Shown here: positions 49,981 to 61,996 of the stretch, one piece after another
How positions within the stretch are numbered: the first letter of the stretch is position 1
Layout of the letters: the number at the start of each line of letters is the position of its first letter
Assembly (NCBI GenBank): GCA_001972305.1
Contig: BDDD01005853.1
Location: forward strand, 35,453 to 99,452
Reading direction: 5' to 3'
Source of the DNA: Cephalotus follicularis
Lineage: Eukaryota > Streptophyta > Magnoliopsida > Oxalidales > Cephalotaceae
DNA length: 64,000 nt
Made by a program: the position numbers and the translations under genes
Notes under the pieces: model-generated
Told to the model about the DNA's origin: nothing
What the model saw: only the letters and a program-made list of their open reading frames with translations
Databases searched by the model: none

Positions 49981-51029
49981 ATATATAAGAATATCTTATG
50001 ATTTATATAATATAATTCAAGTCTGGTGTGTTGAGGTATATAATGGCCAAATTTTTGTAGGTAATGTGGTCACCCCATTTGACTTTGACTTCCATATGGA
50101 GAAACTTTACTGCTATCTAGGGGTGGCAATTCGTGTCAACGGGTCATGTTTTTATCTTGTTTGAGTCTTATTCGAGTCGGGTTCTGTCGTATTTAGCGGG
50201 TCGAAGTCGGGTTGACCTGAATATGAATCCAATTCAAATTAAGTTATACGACTTAATACTGATATAATTGGATAAAATTTAAACTAAACCCATTTAATTT
50301 ATTATCGTGTCGAGTTCGAGTCAGATTCACGTGTCATGACCCACATTGTCACCCCTACTGCTATCTTGACACGAGGCCATCAGCATGAGCAAGTAGAAAA
50401 TCCACATCAAATGTATTGTTGGGGTCACATGTATTTAATGTGCATGCATGACGTCACTCACATGGACAAATTCTTTGACTACAGTTTGACCCATATATTT
50501 GAGTGTTATTGTGTTCGATTTAATAAAAAAATCAATAAATGGTTTGTGTAAATTCTTTGATTATCCATGTAAGAGATGAAAAACAATTTTTTTTCCTTTT
50601 TTAACTATATAGAGTAATAATATACCTCACTGCTTTGAAAAAGTGTTTGAATTGTGACAATTCTTACGGAAAATTCTATTAGGCCATAGAAAAAAAAATT
50701 ATAATTTTTTTCTATTATCTTATTCATCAATTGTGAAGCAAAAATAAAATTTGACAATAGACATCCTTTAGTTCCTTTCTCTAAATTCAATTTTTTTTTA
50801 AATAGAAGTTTGTGTGAAAAATAAGGGATGCTTTGAAAAACGGTCATTGTTGTTTGAGTAAAATTAACTTTTGGGAAAATTTGAAATCCCCATTTATATA
50901 TTAGAATAATTTGAAGTAATCAAATTGAAACAATTATGTATATGATATGAAATTTAATAATTGTATACTTTGCATCTCGTGCTTATGTAAATAATCTCGT
51001 ACCTTGAAACTCTTTCTAATGCACTAAAT
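49981..51029. other. Intergenic DNA between elements 3 and 2
   Basis: AT-rich. It contains the hAT-type MITE at 50118-50357. No gene was seen in the remainder. Confidence 0.6.
50118..50357. mobile_element. hAT-type MITE, 240 bp
   Basis: Terminal inverted repeats TAGGGGTGGCAAT and ATTGTCACCCCTA (one mismatch). A perfect 8-bp TSD, CTGCTATC, is at 50110-50117 and 50358-50365. No coding capacity. The ends and TSD length fit hAT superfamily non-autonomous elements. Confidence 0.92.
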
Positions 51030-51034
51030 ATCTT

Positions 51035-51916
51035 TGTTGATACAGAAAACCTTCTCTCAACAGTATCCTACGTGGAAGACTTTTATTTGTAGAGAGAAAC
51101 GCTTGTCACTGAATGCCTGTGAGGAAGAATCTGATCTCGGACACCTGCACAAGGTAACAACAATGGTGGAAGTCCAGGAGGTTGTTCTCCCGGGGACACT
51201 CCGACACTCAAGTTAGTCAAGTGCAGATGAAGATAATACTCTATAAAATGTAAAAATTACTGACCTTTGTTCAGTGTGTTGAACTTGTATTTATAGTGGA
51301 AATTAATAACTCATTGAGCGTGTAAATCGGATCTGATCGCTATCCCCTAGGAAATGCCGAGGATCTCGGACATTCCCTTGATCTCCGTCTGTGATATAGC
51401 TACTTTCCTTTAATAGTAGTTGATTTGGACTCTATCTTTGCATTTGGATAAGTATGAATCCCAACAAATCTGCTGAAGATTATCTCCTTATCTCGTAGAT
51501 AAGGTTTAGGTCCTCCGTTTGCATAGCTGTAAAGAAAAGCGAGTCTCTGCTACGGTTCCGAGGATGGAACAAGTGTGAGTACGTCCGAAGAGGAGGTCCT
51601 CAGTTTTTTCGTACAGGAGGCCGTGTCTCCTGTTCTCTACCTGATAGATACTTCGGGCTGAGGGAGTCATCGGCCCTTACACCGTGAATATTGTCTTCTG
51701 CCTTCAAATCCGGGGAGTGTCCTCGGATTTGTGGTCTCAGTGTGTTGTCCTAAAAAAATACTGCACCTCGGCTCTTGGTCCGAGAAGGACATTCTTTGTC
51801 ATGTGTGTGCTCCTCGGCACGGTCTGTCTGTCAGGCTTGCAATCCCTGATGGACAACTGGTCAAGTCTGCAGTGGACACGTGTCCTTGCTATTATAAGCA
51901 TATTTTTCCTCCATCA
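51035..51916 (-). repeat. 3' LTR of element 2
   Basis: 882 bp, TGTTGATACA...CCTCCATCA on the plus strand, preceded by the TSD ATCTT and followed by the polypurine tract complement TATGCCCCCCT. Confidence 0.95.
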
Positions 51917-52321
51917 TATGCCCCCCTGGTCCTTGTTCTCTGAGCTTGGTCAGAGGAGGAGGACCAGAGTTGAGAGCCGTTGCCCAGGCAAGACTCCTCT
52001 GCAATGTGTCCTGTTAGCTTTTCCTTGCACAAATGATCCGAGGCTGAGAATATCACCTTTGTTGTTCCTCTGCCATACCCTCTAGTCTTCTTGAGCCAAG
52101 GACTAGAACTTGTCCTTTGGTCTGCCTTCACTGCCATTAACTGGCCTCGAGTATTGAACCGTTATGATTATCATTAAGGTTGCGTATTGAGTACGCTTGA
52201 CACGTGGCATGCACAGAGCAATTCCCGCCTCTGCCTTTTCGTTTCCCGCGCTTGATTTGACTGTCTGTCTTCCCACCGTTGGATCTTATGTGAGGTGGAT
52301 GGCCAGGATCCGAGGAAAGGG

Positions 52322-52331
52322 CCTATAAAAC
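52322..52331 (+). promoter_or_regulatory. TATA box of the antisense gene, element 2
   Basis: CCTATAAAAC about 215 bases before the antisense ATG and about 400 bases inside the element from the LTR. Its position and surrounding sequence are conserved in element 1. Confidence 0.55.
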
Positions 52332-52537
52332 CTTTGGTTCTTCACAAAACACAACTTTTACTTCCTCAATCTTCAAAACTCACACTCACAGTGCTTTTTG
52401 AGAGCCCGAACTTGCAGTGTCTTCAGTACCCTTTTTCTTCCAAATCTTCGAATCAACACTTTTGGTAAGTTTCTACCAACTTTCTTTCTTTGTTTCCCAG
52501 ATTGTTTTCTTCCTTTTGGTGATTTCTTCTTCTTTTA

Positions 52538-54994
52538 ATGGCTAGTCAAGAACTTTCTGTTGGGTCTTCTTCTTCTTCTCTTTCTTCTCCCCTGTCCGTT
52601 GTACCTTTGACTATGGTGGTTCCCCCTACCGAGAGGTCGTCCAATGTAGAAGGTAGCCTAGGGGCTGCTGTGGGTGTCCCTGATGCACCTACGGCAGAGG
52701 TCAATCCTCTGCCCAAGGATTGTGCCTTTGGTTTGAGTAAACTTAGTCAGGCCGAGGTCAAAGGTCTTACCAGAAAGTATAATATTCCTCGTGGATTGTC
52801 CTTCAGTATTCCTAAGGATCCTCGGGTAGTTACTGAGAGCCGAGAAGGCCTTTTTGTGGTCTTCGAAGCTGCTCTTGCCCATGGTCTGAGGGTCCCTGTC
52901 CCCTCCTTTGCTATCTCAGTCCTCCTTAGCTTTAGTCTTCATCCTTCTCTTCTTCAACCACAATCTTGGGGCTTCATAATAGGTTTCTTAGTTAGATGCA
53001 TAGAGTCCGAGGTGGCAGCCACTGTGAATCTCTTCAAGGAGTTTCATGTCATCTCGGCCACCCCCAAAACAAACGGATATTTTTTCAAGTCTCGTTCTGG
53101 GGTTAAAAAACTTCTTCTCAACCCTACCCAGTCAATAAAAAATTGGAGAAGGAAGTATTTTTTGATAAAGGACTTTGAGGGATTCATTCCCTCTCCTTGG
53201 TGCACGTCCTTGGACGTTAAATCCTTAAACACAAAATCTCGTCTGACCTCGACTGAAAAGCTAGGTCTTAGCAAGCTCCTGGCCCTTGAGCCAGAGGATG
53301 TAAACTCCACCGTAACCGAGGATCGTCTGGTCAAAGCTGGACTAAGTGTGGTCCTCGGACATATGTCCTCCTCGGACGGATCCGAGGAGGAAGAATCAGA
53401 GGGTGAGGAAGAGCAGGATAGTCCTCCGCCCCCAACTTGTATAACATCTCTGACTTCACTATCTCTTCCATTAATTCTGCTTTTACTAACACTTGCATTT
53501 CTTGATCCCTGACCCTGATTCTCTTGTCTTCTTTCAGCAATGGGTCCTCGCCGAGATCTATCTTCCATCCTGAAGGCCACTGATAAGAGGAAGGCCTCAT
53601 CTTCTACACCCGTCGGACCAAAGTCTAAGGGGAAGGCTCCTGCAGCCGAGGGGTCAAGGCCACCTACCAAGACACCTCATCCTCCTCCTGTCAGGGTTCC
53701 GGTTACTGTGACCGAGAAGAGGAAGGAGACCCACAAGAGGACGGCCGACAAGACCCCCTCGACTGAGCATGCTCCTCTGTCCAAGAGGAGTAGGAAGGGG
53801 AAAGCTGTGGAGGGCGCAAAGAAGGTGCGCGAGGTTGAGGACGTGGCTGCCCTCGGATCCAGCTCCCAGGACCCCATAATCCTCCCCCCATCTCTGACAA
53901 TGGACCAATTACTTGATGGGTTAGATGGGATGGAGGTCGACCACCTGAACTTGAACGGTGCTGGAAACCCTCAAAGACTCAGCCGGATGGTCTTCCTGCC
54001 CCAGGAGTTGGAGGCGAGGCAGAGATGGACCAATGAAGACTTGGAAACCATCTGTCTGAAGAGGCATCTGAGGGTAAATGATCTCATCCTCAGTCACCTT
54101 GCTCTTTCTTGAACTTTAGTTCTTTATAACATCTAACACTTTTTATTTCTTTGACAGTCTCTGAACGACACCCAGCTGCTTGTGGACAACTTCTGTGCAG
54201 TTGTGGCCAGGGACCGAGAGCTGAGGTCGAGCATGGCCACCTTAGAAGAAACGGCTCGCTCGGCCCAAGCCCAACTGAATGAGGTTCTCAAGGCCCAGGA
54301 GTCCTTGGCTGAGGAGAAGAAGCAAGCAGTTGAGGCACTGAAGGGGGAGAGGTCCGAGTATAGGAGGCTCGAGGCCAGACTGAAACTGTCCGAGGAGAAA
54401 AACTATGGCCTGGTGGCCGAGCTCCAACGGCAGCGAAGGAGGGACGAGGAGCAACTGAGGAGGGACCAACATCAGGCCGTGGCCGACATCAAGAATTCGA
54501 AAGAGTTCAAGGAGTTGCTGAGGTCCTCGGTGGAGGAGTTCAAGGGCTCCGAGGAGTTCGATGAGGCAGTCTTCAAGGAGTCGGCCGAGTACTTTCGCCG
54601 AGGCTTCTATGCCTGTCGGAACTGGGTCGCTTCTCTGACTCCTGATCTTCCCTTGGATGAAGTGGTGTACTGCCCCTCTGCAGATGCATTTGACTTCTAT
54701 CCTGAAGGAATCGATGAGGTAGAGGACAGGGTCCGTCAGAGGTTGGCTCAAGAGACCTCGGCTGCTCCTGCGGGCGAGACGACAACTCCTACTTCTCCAG
54801 AAGTAGTCATTCTTGCTGAGGATCCTAATGCTGCCTCCTCGGAACCTGCCGCAGACTCCTCAGCTCTTCATTCTTCTCCTCCTCCCGAAGACATTTTTGC
54901 TAGGGTTGGAAGTCCTCCTCTGCCTTCTACTGCGGCCTTCTTTCCTCCTGCACCTTCCGACGATCCTCCTTCAGAGCAAGAAGATGCTCCCTAG
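52538..54994 (+). CDS. Antisense spliced gene of element 2, intact, ~757 aa
   Basis: Runs opposite to gag-pol between integrase and the 3' LTR. Exons are 52538-53438, 53538-54073 and 54158-54994 (stop TAG). Introns are 99 bp (GTATAACATC...TTTCAG) and 84 bp (GTAAATG...TTGACAG). The split codon T/CA at the first junction and the phase-0 second junction keep a single frame without stops. Residues ~70-230 (KYNIPRGLSF..., LRVPVPSFAISVLLSF, SWGFIIGFLVR, NGYFFKSRSG, NWRRKYFLIKDFEGF) resemble the putative gypsy-type transposon domain Transposase_28 (PF04195). Exon 1 ends in an acidic stretch. Exon 2 is basic (KRKETHKR, SKRSRKGK), a candidate nuclear signal. Exon 3 starts a ~130-residue coiled coil and ends in an acidic Ser/Pro tail. 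The role is unknown; I infer expression because promoter, splice sites and poly(A) signal are all conserved. Confidence 0.87.
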
Positions 54995-55063
54995 GCCTAG
55001 TTTTTCATTTTTATCTTGTAATAGCTTTTGGCCTCCTCCTGCTTGTAATCTCTTCCCACTATT

Positions 55064-55069
55064 AATAAA
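55064..55069 (+). terminator. Poly(A) signal of the antisense gene, element 2
   Basis: AATAAA 70 bases after the stop codon, in the context TTAATAAAAGGAAC, matching the element 1 copy. Confidence 0.6.
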
Positions 55070-55904
55070 AGGAACTTTTTTCTCATTCTTTTGCATTTAA
55101 ATTTTTCTGCTAAGTATTGTGGTTGTTGATCTCTGCATGCTCGAACTTGTTAATAATTCCCTTAGGAATTTTTTGTCTTCACAGTAATCTCGGACTTATC
55201 CAATAAGTGAACACTTAACTTCAACAGAACTTAAGTAACTCAAAAATATAAATGAAAAGAGCTCTGCCTTCTCGGAATTCATCTTCTCGGAATTCTTGAA
55301 TACTTGAACTTTGAAAATATATAAGTAATGATGATTCCCTTGGGAATTTTATTCTTGTTGTGACCTCGGATTCCTCGCATAAATAAGTAACGAACTCCCA
55401 AAAAGGCTTAATTAACTTGGCCAAAGCACAAATGAGAATGGGCCTTGCCTTCTCAAACTTTATCTTTAATTAGTTCCTTAGAACTTTAAATTTTGCATGA
55501 ATCACTAACCTTTGGTGGGCGAGGTCACACAAGCTTGATAGCCCTCGTAGGACCTTTTGCTTTGAGAGTACTTTAATTTGACAGCATCTCAGTCTTCATA
55601 GTATCTTTATACTCATATTTTGAGTTCTTGGTCTGCTCGGATAAGTTCCCATGGGTTTGCTGAGGAGAGTATCGTCTGACCTAGGATGTTCTAGGACAGG
55701 CCGGCTGAGCTTTCAGTCCACTTGGAGACACTTGTATTAAAGTGCTCAGTCCGACGAGCTTGATCGTTGCGAGTTCCCATGGATTCGCCTTTCAAGTCAC
55801 GATTTTAGGCCTGGTTGGACAAGTTCCCATGGTGTTGCCAACCAGCTCTTGCTCCCTTAGGAGTCTTGGTGCTTCCTTGGAAGTCTTTGTTGATAAGTAT
55901 AGGT

Positions 55905-56015
55905 ACTCCTCGGAAGAAGTCTTTTGAACGCTCCTCGGAAGGAGGCTTTTAGTGTGCTCCTCGGAAGGAGGCTTTTACATGCTCCTCGGAAGGAGGCTTT
56001 TGTTTGTGCATCCTT
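55905..56015. repeat. Hairpin tandem repeat, element 2
   Basis: Four units of about 28-30 bp of the type GCTCCTCGGAAGGAGGCTTT followed by a variable 6-8 bases. Equivalent to 19125-19235 in element 1 but more regular. Confidence 0.8.
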
Positions 56016-56308
56016 GGATGCTCTTGAACGCCTGTTTGGCTGGTCTTCGTGAGACCTCGGCTTCTTTTGATTTTCTTTTTGAGAATTAGCCTCCGTAAGG
56101 CTTAGGAAGCTTTGGATCTTGGTGCCCCCTTGAGGGCATGGTCCGAGATGCTCAGCTTAAACCTGGGGGAGTTGATCGGGGGCTGTTCAGAGGTTTGAGG
56201 ACATAAACATTGGACCTCCGGTCCCTTGCAAACTTGGAACTATAATGTTGAACATACATCTTGGACAAATCTTGAAAAAATTCAAACTTTATTGAAAATA
56301 TCTTACAT

Positions 56309-59300
56309 TCATTGATAGTACTTCCTCAGATGCTCGGCATTCCAAGCTCTGGCAATCTCCCTACCCCCCAAAGTTTCAAGTTTGAATGTTCCTGGGCGAA
56401 GGACCCTTTTGATCTTGTATGGTCCTTCCCAGGCAGGGGCTAGTTTTCCTCTGGTACCAGTAGGATCTGCAACGGCTGAGTTTCGTAGAACCAAGTCTCC
56501 TTGCCTTAGTGGTCTTGGGCTTACTTTCTTGTTGTAGTAACGGCTCACCCTCTGCTGGTAGGCTGCAACTCTAATTGTAGCTTTATCTCTGAGTTCTTCT
56601 ACAAGGTCGAGGAGGCATCTCAGCCCTTCTTCATTGTTGTTCTCAGTGAAGTGTTCCACTCTTGGTGATTGTATTCCAACCTCTACTGGCATCATAGCTT
56701 CTGTTCCAAAACATAGGCTGTATGGGGATTCTCCTGTTGTAGTCCGAGGAGTGGTTCTGTATGCCCATAATACGCTTGGTAGCTCCTCGGTCCACCTTCC
56801 CTTGCTGTCTTCCAGGCGCTTTTTCAAGCCCGAGATGATTTCCCTGTTAATCACCTCGGCTTGACCATTACTTTGAGGGTAGGCTACTGAGGCTAGCCTA
56901 TGCTCTATCCTCCATTCTCTGCAAAAGTCTCGGAAGGCTTGGCAATCAAATTGTTTACCATTATCCGTGATAATGGTCCTTGGCACTCCAAATCTGCAAA
57001 TGATTGACTTCCACACAAAGCTTTCTGTGTTCTTCTCTGTGATTGTGGCCAAGGGTTCTGCTTCTACCCACTTAGTGAAGTAATACACTGCTACAATAAG
57101 GAACTTCCTCTGGCCCGTAGCCATTGGTAGTGGTTCAACGAAGTCCATTCCCCATTGTGCGAAGGGCCAGGGGGCCGTTATTGATGTCAGAGGTTGAGAA
57201 GGCCTTCTACTTATATTGGCGTTCCTCTGACATTTGTCACATTTTCTCACCAAGTTTATTGCATCTTGATGCATAGTCGGCCAGTAGTAACCTTGCCTTA
57301 GCAGCTTGTGAGACAGAGTCCTGCCCCCAGTGTGATTTCCACAAATTCCTTCATGAACTTCCCTTAGAGCATAATCGGCCTCTGAAGGGTTCAAACATCT
57401 TAGCCAAGGGAATGAGAAGGACCTTTTGTAGAGGATCCCATCTCAGAATTGGAATCTGTTTGCTCTGTAAACTAGCTTCCTCGCCTCCACAGGGTCCTCG
57501 GGCAGGATCCCGTCCCTTAGCCAAATAACAAAGGGAGTCATCCAATTTGGCTCCTGTGGATCATCTATGTCCATTACCTCTGCTTGAGAGATGGTTGGAC
57601 GCTCCAGGTAATCAACTAGCACTGTTTGGTTCTTCTCTAACTCCTCTGACGTTGCTAGCTTTGAGAGTTGGTCTGCTCTGATGTTCTCTGCTCTTGGCAC
57701 CTTCACAATTCTCAACACTTCGAAAGCTGACTTCATGCCTTGGAAATGGGACAAGTACTTCATCATAAGGTCTTCTCTGGCCTCATACTCCCCATTTGCC
57801 AAACCAACCACCAGCTGAGAATCACTTGAGGCTTCAATCCTCTGCACCTCCAAGTGCTTTGCAATCGTCAATCCAGCTATCAAAGCTTCCCACTCAGCTT
57901 CATTATTTGTGGCCTTGAATTTGAATCTCAAAGCATACTCCAATGTCCACCCATCTGGACTCGTTAATACCAATCCTGCTCCACTGCCCGTGAGGCATGA
58001 GGATCCATCCACTGATAACTTCCACATCCCATTCTCACTCTCGGAAGGGTTCTCCTCCATACACTCCGTAGGTGTATTATCTCCAACAAAGTCGGACAGT
58101 ACCTGTGATTTGATTGCTGGTCTGGACTCGAATTTCACATCATACTCGCCTAGTTCGACTGACCACTTAATGAGCCTGCCCGAGGTGTCAGGCTTGGCAA
58201 GAACTTGTTTGAGGGGTTTGTCAGTCAGAACCTTGATTGTATGGGCTTGAAAATATGGCCTCAATTTTCTGGCCGAGATGATCAAGGCATAAGCAAACTT
58301 CTCCACCTCTGGGTACCTCCCCTCAGCATCGTTCAAGGCCTTGCTTACATAATACACTGGCCTTTGAACTTTGTCCTCTTCTCGGACTAGCACTGCGCTC
58401 ACTGCGCCCGAGGTGGCCGCAAGGTACAAATACAGGTCTTCTCCATCCTTAGGTTTTGAGATCAGGGGAGGAGAAGCCAAATACTCCTTCAACTTGTCGA
58501 AGGCTGCTTGACAGTCGTCTGACCACGAGAATCCCTTGGGATCTCTAAGTATCTTGAAGAAAGGAAGGCACTTCTCGGCTGATTTGGACACAAACCTACT
58601 CAAGGCAGCAATCTTCCCATTCAATCTCTGCACATCCCTGATGGTGTGAGGTGGCTTCATGTTTTGTATTGCCGAGATCTTCTCTGGGTTGGCCTCTATT
58701 CCTCTGCTAGAAACCATGAATCCGAGGAACTTACCCGAGGTGACCCCAAATGTACACTTGGACGGATTGAGCTTCATGTTGTACCTCCTCAACACCTCAA
58801 ACGTTTCCTCCAAGTCTTTCACACGAGGGCTCCTGGCTGGAGTCTTGACAAGCATGTCATCTATGTACACCTCCATGTTCTTCCCAATCTGAGGTTCAAA
58901 AATCTTGTTGACCAAACGCTGGTAGGTTGCCCCTGCGTTCTTCAAGCCAAAGGGCATGACCTTGTAACAGTACATTCCTCGGTCAGTTATGAATGCTGTC
59001 TTCTCCTCATCCGGTCTATGCATTGGGATTTGATTGTACCCCGAATAAGCATCCAAGAACCTTAGTAATCTATAGCCCGAGGTGGCATCCACCAGCTGAT
59101 CTATCTTCGGGAGAGGGAAGTTATCTTTAGGGCAGGCTTTGTTGAGGTCTGTGAAGTCTATGCACATCCTCCATTTTCCATTGGCTTTTTTGACTAACAC
59201 AGGATTTGCTAGCCAGTCCGAGTAGTGTACTTCTCGGATAAAGCCTGCCTGCAACAGCTTGCTCACCTCCTCGGCTATTGCTTGTTGCCTTTCAGGTGCA

Positions 59301-61951
59301 AAGTTCCTCTTCTTTTGCCTGGTCGGTGGTCTGGCTGGATCCACACTCAGCTTGTGAACCATTACATCTGGGCCGACCTCCTCTGCCGACCATGCAAACA
59401 CATCCTTATTATCACGGAGGAATGTTATTAACTCCTCCTTCTCCGCCTCTCCAAGTTGTGAGCCAACTTGAAGCACTTTCTCATCATTGCCCTCTTCCAC
59501 GGGCACTTGGAGAACATCTTCTATGGGCTGTGGACGCTCAGGTTCCATGTCTCCTCTGAGCTCCACATTTGCTATGGTAAGGACCTTGCCTTTCCCCTTG
59601 TCCGTGATGGCAGTTTTGTAACATCTCCTGGCCACCTCTTGATCTCCTCGGACCTCCCCCACACCAAACCTTGTGGGAAACTTCATTAATAAGTGCCTCG
59701 TGGACACTATGGCTTCCAACAAATTCAGACCTGGTCGCCCTATTATTGCATTGTATGGACTTGGGGTATCCACCACCAGGAATGTCATCTCGACTTGAGT
59801 CTGGCGTAGGGCCGTTCCAGTAACCATGGACAGGTTGATAGATCCCAGAGGATGGATCGTCTCACCTGTAAATCCAATCAGTGGGGTTTTAACTGGCTTC
59901 AGCTGGTCGGCTGGAATCCTTAACTGATCAAAGGCATGCTTATACAGGATGTCGGCCGAGCTGCCATTATCAATGAGAATCCTCTTCATGGTAAAAAGCT
60001 CTACCAGAAGGGTAACCACCACTGGATCATCGTGAGGAAGACGTACTCCCTCATAGTCCGCCTCGGAGAAGGATATTACCTCCTCATCTCCTCCAGTTCT
60101 AAGCATTTTGCTGTGAGGAACTTGTTGCACAGCAAGGGACTGTCTCCCATAGGCCTTTCTTGCATTCGAGTCGTCGCCCCCAGACGCGACCCCCCCAGAG
60201 ATGGTGTGGATAACACCTCTGGGTTGTTGTTGTTATTGCTCCTCCTGCTGCCGAGGAGCTTCTTCTCTTCTCTGCTCTCTTCTTCCATGAGGAGCATCTC
60301 TGTCAACATACTTGCGCAAATGCCCCTTTCTAATCAGATCCTCAATCTGATTTTTGAGTTGCCTACAATCCTCGGTGTCGTGGCCGTGGTCACGATGGTA
60401 ACGGCAGTACTTCTCTACACTTCTATTTTCTGCCGGGGCCCTCATCTTCTCGGGCCACTGGAAAGGGAACTTGTCTTGCTCCACTGCAAGTATTTTTGTG
60501 CGTGTGTCCAGGAGAGGGGCAAAGGTATTGTAAGATGGTATTGGTGCTCCCCCCCTGGATGTGCCTTCTCGCCTAAAGAGCTTATGTCTGAGATCTCCCT
60601 TGGACAGGTCTGACCTGTCCTTTCTCTTCTCTCTTCTCTCGGGAGCATTTCGTGAATGCTCCCTATTCTCCTCCTGTTGGCCAGTCCAGGGTGTCTTTTG
60701 CTTCCTGGCCAACATCTCTTCCTCGGCATTCACATACCTCTCTGCCCTTTTCAACAAATCTGCCATGTCCTTCGCCGGCTTCTTGAGCAGGGAGAAAGTG
60801 AATTTTGAATTGCTCCTCAGCCCATTGTTCAAGGCTGCCAAAGCAAAGGACGGCTCCAGGTCCTTTACTATAAGAGATTCTTTGTTGAACCTTGTGAGGT
60901 AATCTCTCAACGTCTCATCCTTGCCTTACACCACATTGATGAGGTGGGTGGAGTTTCTCCTCTACGTGGTGCTATTAAGGAACTTCGTCACAAACAGCTC
61001 CATAAACTGATCGAAGCTCTTCACTGAATTCTTGGCCAAGGTGAAGTACCATGATTGAGCAGCTCCAGTCAAAGTCACTGGAAATCCTCAGCAAAGCATC
61101 GCGTCCGAGGCCTGATGCTTCCACATTGCTTGGATATAAGTACGCACATGCTGAATGGGGTCCGTGGACCCATCGTACTTATCAAGATTTGGGTTTCGGA
61201 ACCCACTGGGGACTGGCTCTGCTATTATCTCAGCTGTGAAGGGGTGTGCATTGATATTTTGCACCTCAGATAGGTGCCCCCTTTGTTGTTCCACTCCTCG
61301 GAACCTCCTTTCAATGTCTGCTAGCCTCCTGTTCACTGCCTGCTCTACCTCTTCAATGTTCCTAACTCTGCTAGAAACATGTGACCCTCCAGCCACTGAG
61401 GCTGGGGGGTTGGCCCTACTTCCTCGGGCAGTACCAGCTCTACGTGGAGCATTAGAACGCACTTGTGCCTCCTCTGCTCCCCTATCCTGCTGCCGAGGAT
61501 CCACATCCATGGGCTGGTGTTGAGAGTGTCCTCTCCTGGGATCGTTGGGATGATCCCTAGCAGTCGAGGACTCAGCTCTCTGAGACGCATTGATCTCAGC
61601 TCTCCTTCCCAGGGGATTATCGTCCCCTGACCGCCTAGGGGGAAGTTCGTCTCCCCTTGGTGGGTTTCACCTAGCACCTCGTGTGTGCCTTGTCTCCACC
61701 TCTGGCCTATGAGGGCCAGAAACTCCTCGGACCACTGGCTGAGCAGGTCCGGCTTGTTGTTGGTTGGCCAAAGTTATGACCAGCAGATCTGTGATACGCT
61801 CCATCCCTTGGAGGAGCTGATTGAGTTGCTCCCCTGTAACGGGAGGTTGTTGTTGTGCCACCACTTGGGCGACTTCTTCTAGAGGAGCTATGACCTCCTG
61901 GTGTTGTTGGCTGTCAGTGGCTCCAACTAGGGTATTCTTCCTTGGAGGCAT
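56309..61951 (-). pseudogene. Gag-pol of element 2 (single frame, six stops)
   Basis: 1,881 codons in one frame from ATG 61951 to TGA 56309-56311. Domains in order: gag; a knuckle-like Cys-His-His-Cys motif (YCRYHRDHGHDTEDC, near 60395); protease DNGSSADIL (~59965); RT with YIDDM (58867-58853); RNase H; archaeal-type RNase H (WKLSVDGSS, ~58020); integrase HHCC finger and D,D,E core (~57330-56830). In-frame stops are at 61667-61669, 61088-61090, 60962-60964, 60926-60928, 60233-60235 and 57443-57445. Five of the six fit C-to-T changes at Arg (CGA) or Gln (CAG/CAA) codons; the sixth is also possible. No frameshift was found. The longest open piece (60130-57446) covers protease to RNase H. Confidence 0.93.
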
Positions 61952-61978
61952 GATCGGTGATGACTTTTTGTAGCGCTT

Positions 61979-61996
61979 CCCACAGACGGCGCCAAC
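61979..61996 (-). other. Primer-binding site of element 2
   Basis: Complement of CCCACAGACGGCGCCAAC, identical to the element 1 site, directly inside the 5' LTR. Confidence 0.75.

Larger units (their letters stand above)
54995..56308 (-). other. Spacer between the antisense gene and integrase, element 2
   Basis: Non-coding; homologous to 18832-20131 of element 1. Holds the antisense poly(A) signal and the hairpin tandem array. Confidence 0.7.

Noticed and set aside
52465-52500. GTAAG...CCCAG in the 5' leader of the antisense gene
   Set aside because: Only about 36 bp between donor and acceptor, too short for a plant intron.
53044-53670. 208-codon frame opposite the antisense gene of element 2
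   Set aside because: Shadow of exons 1-2 that runs through the intron; it lacks domain resemblance and is only partly mirrored in element 1.
54242-54751. 169-codon Leu-rich frame opposite exon 3
   Set aside because: Reverse complement of a Glu/Lys-rich coiled coil gives Leu/Phe-rich frames by chance.
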